Below, piece after piece: positions 1-4,691 of a stretch of DNA of 5,170 bases. The notes beneath the pieces are model-generated. The model was not told where the DNA came from, made no database searches, and saw nothing but the letters and a program-made list of their open reading frames with translations. Positions within the stretch are counted from its first letter, which is position 1; the number at the start of each line of letters is the position of its first letter. The DNA comes from Nostoc sp. CHAB 5715 (GTDB lineage Bacteria > Cyanobacteriota > Cyanobacteriia > Cyanobacteriales > Nostocaceae): contig NZ_JAIVFR010000550.1 of NCBI RefSeq assembly GCF_020829685.1, positions 1-5,170 of the forward strand, written 5' to 3'. Both the position numbers and the translations under genes were made by a program.

Positions 1-40
1 CAACTTCTAAACTTAAAAGAAGTGTTACTATATCTAGCAT

Positions 41-111
41 GGGCGTTCTGTAGACTGGAAGTTGTCGTTGTGGTAAACAACAACTTTACTACAGAACGCC
101 CTATTTATTTT
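41..111 (+). terminator. Long stem-loop with T-rich 3' side, possible terminator of an upstream plus-strand gene
   Basis: A perfect 13-bp inverted repeat pairs 41-53 (GGGCGTTCTGTAG) with 89-101 (CTACAGAACGCCC). Inside it a second stem pairs AAGTTG at 59-64 with CAACTT at 81-86. The 3' arm ends in CCC and is followed by CTATTTATTTTT (101-112), which resembles a rho-independent terminator for transcription entering from the left. The minus-strand side has no T-run, so it is unlikely to terminate the gene at 216-1352. No gene end is visible to its left, so a small palindromic dispersed repeat is an alternative. Confidence 0.45.
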
Positions 112-139
112 TGGCGAAGGTATTGTTTATGGGTAGAGT

Positions 140-174
140 ATTCTGAATTCTGAATTCTGTATTCTGACTCCTGT
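140..174. repeat. Heptanucleotide tandem repeat (STRR type), ATTCTGA
   Basis: Five consecutive 7-bp units run ATTCTGA, ATTCTGA, ATTCTGT, ATTCTGA, CTCCTGT. Short tandem heptamers of this kind are a known hallmark of heterocyst-forming cyanobacterial genomes. The array lies just downstream of the minus-strand gene ending at 216. The remainder of 1-215 holds the hairpin described separately, a weak 6-bp inverted repeat (ACTTCT at 3-8, AGAAGT at 18-23), and a short open minus-strand stretch discussed under findings. Confidence 0.85.
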
Positions 175-215
175 TTTATCCAGATAATCCAGCATATCAA
201 CTAACTCAGCAGCGC

Positions 216-1352
216 CTAAAAATCTACCCCTCGTTTAAGTTCTACACCTTGATTGGCATAGTGTTTGTGGCAGTAAACCTCTGAGTGGATGCTAGCCAAG
301 TCGAAGTACGCTGGTGGATTTTGGCAACGGCCAGTGATAATGATTTCGGTGTCGCGGGGTTTGCGGAGTAAAGCTTGGACAATGGGTTCAACGGGGAGTA
401 ATTCTAAATCAACGGTGGGATTTAGTTCATCAAGAATAATAGTTTTATATAATCCCGAGGCGATCGCAACTTTAGCGATTTCCCAACCCCGTTCGGCTTC
501 TACATAATCTAATTCTTGTCGGGAATTTCGCCAGACGATCGCATCTCCACCACAGCGCTGATGATCCACCACTTCTGGATATGACTGCTGTAAAGCAGCG
601 ATCGCAGCATCTTCTGTGTAGCCAGTACCACCTTTAAGCCACTGCATAATCAGCACACGGGTAGATCCTGGATGATTGATTCCCCTACCAATGGCCTGTA
701 AGGCTTTGCCCAAAGCACTAGTAGACTTGCCTTTACCAGCACCAGTATAAATTTCAATCCCTTCAAGGAAGAGAGCTTTAGCTGTTGGGTGGTGATGAGG
801 TTTCATTTCTGAGTGCAAATCTGCAATATCGAGCAACTTTTGCGGTGCGGCGCGTCCGGTGGCGATGATTTCCAACTCTTGGGGTTTGGATTTTAATGTC
901 CGCACTACTTCATCCACTGGTAGCAAACCCAAATCCAGAACCGGGTTAATTTCATCCAAGACAACAACTGAATATAAACCGCTAGCGATCGCGCCTTTGG
1001 CTACATCCCAACCCCGCATCGCTTCATCTCGGTCAAAGGTGGTAATTTCGTCTGGGCCAAAAAATTCGGCTCTCCCAGTGCGAACCTGGTCAATTAAATG
1101 GGGAAACCCGCGTTGCAAAGCTGCGATCGCGCCATCTTCGTCATAATCACGTTCAGGCCCTTTTAAAAACCGCAGCAGTAAAACGCGGTTAGAATTGCTA
1201 GGCGTATTGATCCCCAAGCCAATAGAGCGCAAAACCACCCCCAAAGCCGCTTGGGACTTACCTTTACCCACGCCATCGTAGACGTGAATTTGACCAACAA
1301 GCCGTTCCTGTCGCACTTGCGCCGTGCGAATACCAATACCGTTCCTTGTCAT
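216..1352 (-). CDS. Tandem-duplicated BtuR/CobA-family P-loop protein (cob(I)alamin adenosyltransferase-like), 378 aa
   Basis: The BtuR/CobA/CobO family transfers the adenosyl group of ATP to cob(I)alamin or cobyrinate a,c-diamide in B12 synthesis and salvage. This protein holds two copies of that fold. Copy 1 (about 20-190) has a P-loop GVGKGKSQ at 27-34, RFLKG at 61-65, Walker-B-like VVLDEINP near 130-137, ATGR at 164-167 and LHSEM at 179-183. Copy 2 (about 198-378) has GAGKGKST at 204-211, QWLKG at 237-241, IILDELNP at 305-312, ITGR at 339-342 and IHSEV at 355-359, and ends in the family-typical GVDF. Single-domain members such as E. coli BtuR are about 196 aa, so this is close to double length. 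The ATG at 1352 lies 18 residues before the first conserved stretch, with only a weak upstream GAGA as ribosome site. It is divergent from fraC. Both P-loops look intact, but whether both copies are catalytic is unknown; some cyanobacterial homologues are annotated only as P-loop NTPases. Confidence 0.85.
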   Translation of the reverse strand: MTRNGIGIRTAQVRQERLVGQIHVYDGVGKGKSQAALGVVLRSIGLGINTPSNSNRVLLLRFLKGPERDYDEDGAIAALQRGFPHLIDQVRTGRAEFFGPDEITTFDRDEAMRGWDVAKGAIASGLYSVVVLDEINPVLDLGLLPVDEVVRTLKSKPQELEIIATGRAAPQKLLDIADLHSEMKPHHHPTAKALFLEGIEIYTGAGKGKSTSALGKALQAIGRGINHPGSTRVLIMQWLKGGTGYTEDAAIAALQQSYPEVVDHQRCGGDAIVWRNSRQELDYVEAERGWEIAKVAIASGLYKTIILDELNPTVDLELLPVEPIVQALLRKPRDTEIIITGRCQNPPAYFDLASIHSEVYCHKHYANQGVELKRGVDF

Positions 1353-1575
1353 TTCTCGAAAAGCTATAAGTGGCAGTCTTTAATCTTACCTAACGTCTTG
1401 TACTCTTAGGTAGAGAAACTGCTCCTCTGATGCGTCCGTATAATGTATAAATAATATCGACAAGATCATATTGACACACCAACATAGTAAAGAACAAAAA
1501 CAATCAGATAATTTCCCCATCACCCTCACTATCCCAGTTATACTCTCTACAGTTAACCCTTACCCTTGACCATTT
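1353..1575. promoter_or_regulatory. Divergent intergenic region with candidate promoter elements
   Basis: This spacer must carry the start signals of both the BtuR-like gene and the fra operon. Seen directly: TATAAT at 1439-1444, a perfect -10 hexamer for the plus strand but with no good -35 at the usual spacing; TATACT at 1539-1544, 31 bp before the fraC ATG, also without a -35; TTGACA at 1471-1476 with no -10 at the right distance; and a 7-bp inverted repeat TACCTAA (1387-1393) / TTAGGTA (1406-1412) with a 12-nt gap that could be an operator or hairpin. No Shine-Dalgarno sequence precedes fraC (TTGACCATTTATG). No clear promoter was found for the minus strand. Confidence 0.4.
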
Positions 1576-2112
1576 ATGCCTGATTGGATGCTTCCCAGGA
1601 TTTTTCCTATTGGTGGAATTCTGTTTGACTTTTTATTTGTACTGATTGCCATCCCCATCGAAGCGTATGTTTTGCACAATCGACTAAAATTTGACAAAAA
1701 AACTTGCATTTTTTATGCTATCTCTATGAATCTGTTTTCTAGTGTAATTGGTTGGTTCATATTTTTTGTAGCAGAACCGATGTTGCCGATACAGCTGAAA
1801 TCAGAATTAATTAGCTATATGTTTTTTAATAATTTTAAATCAGCAAATACACAAAGTTTAATCATTTTAACTGCTTGTATAATTTTTTTTGCTACTTTTA
1901 TAATGAAGTTTTTCATTTTAAGGGTATTACTACTATCATTAAGTGAACCAGTTGCTAAAAAAGAAGAGGAGCCTCAAACATCTCAACGGCAGCGATGGCG
2001 TAGTTATAGCACTGCTAGATTACAAAATACCAATTTAGTGATTACTACATTAATTGCGAATTCTCTGAGTTACAGTGCTATAACCATTATTTTATTATTT
2101 CGCTCAAAATAG
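1576..2112 (+). CDS. fraC: Filament integrity protein FraC, 178 aa integral membrane protein
   Basis: I recognise FraC from its N-terminal [25 protein letters not shown] and RLKFDKK segments, its length (about 179 aa in Anabaena PCC 7120) and the gene order fraC-fraD-fraE. In Anabaena, FraC localises to septa and is needed for filaments to stay intact under nitrogen deprivation, for septal nanopores and for cell-cell exchange of small molecules. Hydrophobic segments lie near residues 12-32, 46-68, 95-121 and 152-175. Charged stretches KFDKK (38-42) and [15 protein letters not shown] (128-142) separate them; the second is probably a cytoplasmic loop. The ATG at 1576 gives the expected N-terminus, although no ribosome binding site is visible. 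It is the first gene of the operon, with 60 bp to fraD. No enzymatic motif is present. Confidence 0.92.
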   Translation: MPDWMLPRIFPIGGILFDFLFVLIAIPIEAYVLHNRLKFDKKTCIFYAISMNLFSSVIGWFIFFVAEPMLPIQLKSELISYMFFNNFKSANTQSLIILTACIIFFATFIMKFFILRVLLLSLSEPVAKKEEEPQTSQRQRWRSYSTARLQNTNLVITTLIANSLSYSAITIILLFRSK

Positions 2113-2172
2113 CAAGAATTTACTTCATTAAAAGGAAGACTAGTGATTAATTAATCAGGTGGAAAAAAAAAG
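2113..2172 (+). promoter_or_regulatory. fraC-fraD spacer: 14-bp palindrome and fraD ribosome binding site
   Basis: The 60-bp gap contains AAGGAAG (2132-2138), a perfect 14-bp palindrome TGATTAATTAATCA (2144-2157), and AGGTGG (2157-2162) ten bases before the fraD ATG, which is the probable Shine-Dalgarno sequence. The palindrome abuts the ribosome site, so a hairpin or a bound protein there could affect fraD translation. That is inference only. A GTG at 2143 behind AAGGAAG opens a three-codon reading frame (GTG ATT AAT, then TAA) inside the palindrome. Confidence 0.5.
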
Positions 2173-3213
2173 ATGAATACGCTATTTAAAGATGTATTTG
2201 GGGTTTTTAAATTTGCTGAAGGGCTTTACGCAGGAATTAGAAAGGTATTAGTTCCACCCAAAGCTTATTCTTGGCAAACATTTATTTATTTGAGTGTTTT
2301 TTCTTGGGTAGTTTCATATTTTGCTATAGGTTATATCAAAGATATAATTGCCTTTTTCGGTTGGTTATTTTTAATTGCTGGCACAGCTTGGTATACAACT
2401 GAAGATCCTTTGAGGGTTCCTGGTACTTTTATGCCAGTCGGGGCAGTGATCACAGGATTCTTGGTGAGTGTTTTTGCATTTGGAGATCAACAGGATGTCA
2501 TCACACCAAGAACAATCGTTTTTTGGCCGACAATTTCAGCGCTAATTACGGCAATACCAGAATTTATTGAAGGTAATGATACCGATGCAAAAGCTCGAAT
2601 TCCGAAACCAGAAGACCGCCAAAGAATCATAATTTTAGTTGCTAGTAGTATGCTGCTAAGTTGCTGGATTCAGTTTCACTTTGTGATGAATAATTGGTTC
2701 CAAGAATATCCTAGTTTGCAGGCAGATACTTTTCAAACTAGTACCGTTATTGTTAGTACAGAAAAACGCCTAAAAATCCCACGTAACGGCGCTATAATTC
2801 TAGAGAAACTTCAACCAATAGTAGTAGAAGAAATAGCTAAAAGACCTTGGTCGGAAGTGGAGAAATGGTTGATACCGAAAAAAGATATCGAATCTCGGGT
2901 AGTAACTCTGGGTAGGGGAGAAATTCAAAAGAACTTGGTTAAATATGAAGAGAAGGAACTATGGCGTGTTGAACCGCGCGTAGCTAATACTAAGTCTGGA
3001 TATATATTAGATTTATTAAGTATTTGGATGGGCCCGAGTTCTAACCCACGGGGCTATTACTTGAAAAAATCTTGTCGCATTGAACCAGTTGCTGCAACTA
3101 GCAATTCAGACAATAAAATTACAGTTGCAGAAATTGAATGCGATCGCGGCAGTAAACTTTTTGCTGGATCACCACCTCCGCAAGCGGGGGAGGAGCAGGG
3201 GAAGAATCAATGA
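2173..3213 (+). CDS. fraD: Filament integrity / septal junction protein FraD, 346 aa
   Basis: The gene sits between fraC and fraE and encodes a protein of nearly the length of Anabaena FraD (about 343 aa). In Anabaena PCC 7120, FraD is a septal membrane protein, and it was identified as a component of the septal junction plug; mutants fragment and lose intercellular dye transfer. Five hydrophobic segments lie near 34-55, 57-74, 87-103, 114-132 and 151-171. Residues 172-346 form a hydrophilic C-terminal domain, known in the family to face the periplasm. Loop residues around 134-150 are charged. The start at 2173 has AGGTGG ten bases upstream. The last about 16 residues (AGSPPPQAGEEQGKNQ) come from GC-rich, repeat-like DNA, and the TGA stop lies in the first unit of a heptad array, so the tail may be a recent add-on. 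HIP1 overlaps codons at 3140-3147. Confidence 0.9.
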   Translation: MNTLFKDVFGVFKFAEGLYAGIRKVLVPPKAYSWQTFIYLSVFSWVVSYFAIGYIKDIIAFFGWLFLIAGTAWYTTEDPLRVPGTFMPVGAVITGFLVSVFAFGDQQDVITPRTIVFWPTISALITAIPEFIEGNDTDAKARIPKPEDRQRIIILVASSMLLSCWIQFHFVMNNWFQEYPSLQADTFQTSTVIVSTEKRLKIPRNGAIILEKLQPIVVEEIAKRPWSEVEKWLIPKKDIESRVVTLGRGEIQKNLVKYEEKELWRVEPRVANTKSGYILDLLSIWMGPSSNPRGYYLKKSCRIEPVAATSNSDNKITVAEIECDRGSKLFAGSPPPQAGEEQGKNQ

Positions 3214-3225
3214 CTAATGACTAAT
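3208..3225. repeat. Heptad array TAATGAC, 5' part, containing the fraD stop codon
   Basis: The units are CAATGAC (3208-3214), TAATGAC (3215-3221) and the first four bases TAAT (3222-3225). The rest of that third unit, GAC, is found at 3353-3355 after a 127-bp insertion. The fraD stop TGA (3211-3213) is part of the first unit and overlaps an ATG at 3210 (ATGA). Confidence 0.85.
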
Positions 3226-3241
3226 ACTTCGACTTACCTCG

Positions 3242-3277
3242 ACTTCGCCCTTCTCTACGAGAGGCTGCGCTACCTCG
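3242..3277. repeat. 36-bp nested insertion in the left module
   Basis: This block is absent from the right-hand module copy. It ends with TACCTCG (3271-3277), repeating the TACCTCG just before it (3235-3241), so it may be a 29-bp element with a 7-bp direct repeat. Its core at 3247-3270 includes a small hairpin TCTC-TAC-GAGA (3252-3262) and GCTGCGC, a motif abundant in Nostoc spacers. The core is the reverse complement relative of the 22-bp insertion at 3315-3336. Confidence 0.75.
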
Positions 3278-3314
3278 GCTCCGCTCGGCACAAGTCGCGG
3301 TTCCTGAGCGTAGT

Positions 3315-3336
3315 CGTTCGCGCAGCGTCCCGCAGG
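3315..3336. repeat. 22-bp nested insertion in the left module
   Basis: CGTTCGCGCAGCGTCCCGCA followed by GG is absent from the right-hand copy, and its placement is unambiguous, with no target duplication at its edges. It contains the hairpin TCCC-GCA-GGGA (3328-3338, the last two bases lying just beyond the insert). The size fits the 21-27 bp small dispersed repeats known from Nostoc punctiforme; membership of a named family cannot be shown from here. Confidence 0.75.
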
Positions 3337-3352
3337 GAAGGGCAGTACAAGT

Positions 3353-3397
3353 GACCAATGACTAATAACAAATGACTAATAACAAATGACTATTAAC
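3353..3397. repeat. Heptad array, 3' part, running into the fraE start
   Basis: After GAC (3353-3355) come CAATGAC, TAATAAC, AAATGAC, TAATAAC, AAATGAC and TATTAAC, in phase with the array at 3208-3225 if the 127-bp module is removed. Seen as 14-bp units, AATGACTAATAACA at 3357-3370 and 3371-3384 is followed by a copy with one change (3385-3398). The fraE ATG (3386-3388) is inside the last copy, so fraE codons 1-4 are repeat-derived. No Shine-Dalgarno sequence is present. Confidence 0.85.
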
Positions 3398-4165
3398 AGA
3401 ATTTTTGTATTGGCAAAAAATGTGTTTCAGGAAGTAGTACGCGATCGCATCCTATTTATTATTGGTTTTTATGCGCTGATACTCGCCATCGCTTTCCGTG
3501 TCCTTCCTGAATTTGCAGCAACGACTGAAGACAAAATCTTTTTAGATTTTGGGATGGCGGCGATGAATGCCATCGGGTTAATTGTAACGATATTTATTGG
3601 TACGGGACTGGTTAATAAAGAAATTGAAAAACGCACTATTTTGGTGTTAATTGCTAAACCTGTCAGCCGCAGCGAAATTATCGTCGGCAAATACTTGGGT
3701 TTATCCGCAGTACTAGCTGTGCTTGTCGCCACGATGACAGCAATTTATCTGGTATTTCTGCAATTTAGTAACATTCCTCATTCAACGACGAGCATTCTAA
3801 TTGCTGCAATTTTTTTATTTTTGCAGTTGTCATTAATCACGGCTGTGGCTATTACCTTTGGTGTTTTCACTGCTTCTTTACTGGCGACTGTTTTAACCTT
3901 TGCGGTATATTTAATCGGAAATATTACTCAAAATTTAGTACAACTTGGTCGTCTGAGCCGCAACCCTGGTATGGAACGTCTAACTCAAGGTTTGTTTCTC
4001 ATCTTGCCAGATTTATCTCGATTAGATTTGAAAAATGATGCCGTTTATGGTTTGCAAGCACTACCTGACACAACTGCACTGATTACAAATGCTGGCTATG
4101 GCTTACTTTATAGTGCCATGCTGTTAGCGATCGCTATTTTTATCTTCTCACAACGTGAGTTTTAG
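3386..4165 (+). CDS. fraE: FraE, ABC-2-type transporter permease, 259 aa
   Basis: This is an integral membrane permease of the ABC-2/NosY type, and its position after fraC and fraD identifies it as FraE. In Anabaena PCC 7120, FraE is needed for filament integrity and proper heterocyst maturation; its substrate and partner ATPase are not established. Hydrophobic segments lie near 22-40, 56-76, 104-127, 135-157, 158-180 and 236-255. The loop NKEIEKRTILVLIAKPVSRS (77-96) is the typical ABC-2 cytoplasmic region that couples to an ATP-binding subunit. No ATPase gene is in the window. The ATG at 3386 is the only reasonable start, but it has no ribosome site and lies in a heptad repeat; a six-codon frame (3372-3389) ends in an ATGA overlap with it, suggesting coupled translation. 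The stop TAG also lies in the inverted heptad TAGTCATT. The spacer to fraD is 172 bp of repeats. Confidence 0.9.
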   Translation: MTINRIFVLAKNVFQEVVRDRILFIIGFYALILAIAFRVLPEFAATTEDKIFLDFGMAAMNAIGLIVTIFIGTGLVNKEIEKRTILVLIAKPVSRSEIIVGKYLGLSAVLAVLVATMTAIYLVFLQFSNIPHSTTSILIAAIFLFLQLSLITAVAITFGVFTASLLATVLTFAVYLIGNITQNLVQLGRLSRNPGMERLTQGLFLILPDLSRLDLKNDAVYGLQALPDTTALITNAGYGLLYSAMLLAIAIFIFSQREF

Positions 4166-4167
4166 TC

Positions 4168-4264
4168 ATTGGGGATTGGGGACTTGTACTGCCCTTCACT
4201 ACGCTCAGGAACCGCGACTCGTGCCGAGCGGAGCCGAGGTAAGCCGAAGTATTGGGGACTGGGG
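4168..4264. repeat. Heptad array ATTGGGG interrupted by the 69-bp module
   Basis: Units ATTGGGG (4168-4174) and ATTGGGG (4175-4181) precede the module; ATTGGGG (4251-4257) and ACTGGGG (4258-4264) follow it. Removing 4182-4250 gives four in-phase heptads, so the array came first and the module was inserted between two units. Confidence 0.85.
4182..4250 (+). mobile_element. Right copy of the 69-bp dispersed module
   Basis: This is the uninterrupted copy, starting ACTTGTACTG and ending AAGCCGAAGT. Its two ends share only ACTT/AAGT as a minimal terminal inverted repeat. It is the inverted counterpart of 3226-3352 and together they bracket fraE. It has no coding capacity, so any movement would need enzymes supplied from elsewhere or a replication or recombination mechanism. 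Confidence 0.8.
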
Positions 4265-4283
4265 CAAACAAAAAGTTCTTCTC

Positions 4284-4325
4284 TAATGACTAATGACTAA
4301 TGACTAATGACTAATGACTAATGAC
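4284..4325. repeat. Perfect heptad array, six copies of TAATGAC
   Basis: Six identical TAATGAC units run without a mismatch and are followed by TAA. The unit is the same as that in the fraD-fraE spacer (3208-3225) and has the same orientation. The lack of divergence suggests recent expansion or slippage. Confidence 0.95.
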
Positions 4326-4680
4326 TAAAGCTTAATTTAACTATATCCATAAATAATTGTGTTATTTCCAGATTTATGTTATTGACTTTAAAACCTTAAT
4401 TTTTTCGATAAAGCAATATATTAAATAAAACTATATCTAAAGTAGTAGATTGATTTTAAAAAACTAAACAAATAGTGTCTAAAATATCACGAGTTAATTT
4501 AACATTAGACTAGACTTAAGGCAGAAGAACAAGAAAATTAATTTAGCTAATTTATTAGTTAAATAACATATATCTCGATACTTTTGCTTTAAATATATGT
4601 TGTAGTTGAAAAATAGAAAAAATTTTTTCTAGATTTCAGCAAATTGGTTAATAGCATAAGAACCATTTAATTTCAAACTC
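4326..4680. other. AT-rich non-coding spacer upstream of the exported repeat protein gene
   Basis: No open frame of note is seen on either strand. The stretch is very AT-rich and holds two symmetric structures: ACATATAT (4566-4573) / ATATATGT (4593-4600), an 8-bp inverted repeat with a 19-nt loop, and a perfect 18-bp palindrome at 4614-4631 described separately. AACTATATC occurs twice (4339-4347, 4429-4437). It presumably carries the promoter and 5' leader of the gene at 4692. Confidence 0.6.
4606..4638 (+). promoter_or_regulatory. Candidate promoter with an 18-bp palindrome as spacer
   Basis: TTGAAA (4606-4611) and TAGATT (4630-4635) are 18 bp apart, a possible but imperfect -35/-10 pair for the gene starting 4692. 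Between them lies the perfect palindrome TAGAAAAAATTTTTTCTA (4614-4631), extended to an imperfect 32-bp symmetry (4607-4638, TGAAA...TTTCA). It could be an operator, a curved A-tract element, or a hairpin. The function is inferred; the symmetry is seen directly. Confidence 0.4.
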
Positions 4681-4691
4681 AGGAGATCCCA

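Larger units (their letters stand above)
3226..3352 (-). mobile_element. Left copy of a 69-bp dispersed module, enlarged to 127 bp by two nested insertions
   Basis: Read on the minus strand this is the same module as 4182-4250. After removing 36 bp (3242-3277) and 22 bp (3315-3336), 67 of 69 positions match, the differences being A/G at 3232 and at 3292. The module ends are defined by the heptad array: TAAT before 3226 and GAC after 3352 together make one TAATGAC unit. It encodes no protein. GC-rich modules of this sort resemble the very small dispersed repeats described in Nostoc genomes. How it moves is unknown. The strand given is arbitrary, taking the right copy as plus. Confidence 0.8.

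Noticed and set aside
127..195. Independent 22-codon minus-strand small gene starting at the ATG at 195
   Set aside because: It has no ribosome site and half of it is heptad repeat; it is better considered as a possible lost tail of the upstream gene.
289..1146. Plus-strand open frames at 289-507 and 859-1146
   Set aside because: They lie opposite the well-supported BtuR-like gene, occur at matching places in its two duplicated halves, and their residues resemble no family.
1471..1512. TTGACA (1471) with GATAAT (1507) as the fraC promoter
   Set aside because: The 30-bp gap is far too long for a -35/-10 pair.
3469..3732. Minus-strand open frame of 87 codons
   Set aside because: It is antisense to the membrane-segment coding part of fraE and has no recognisable features or ribosome site.
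3226..4250. Composite transposon or insertion sequence carrying fraE
   Set aside because: No transposase is present, the arms are only 69 bp, each arm sits in a different heptad array with its own local flanks, and fraE is in its usual operon position.
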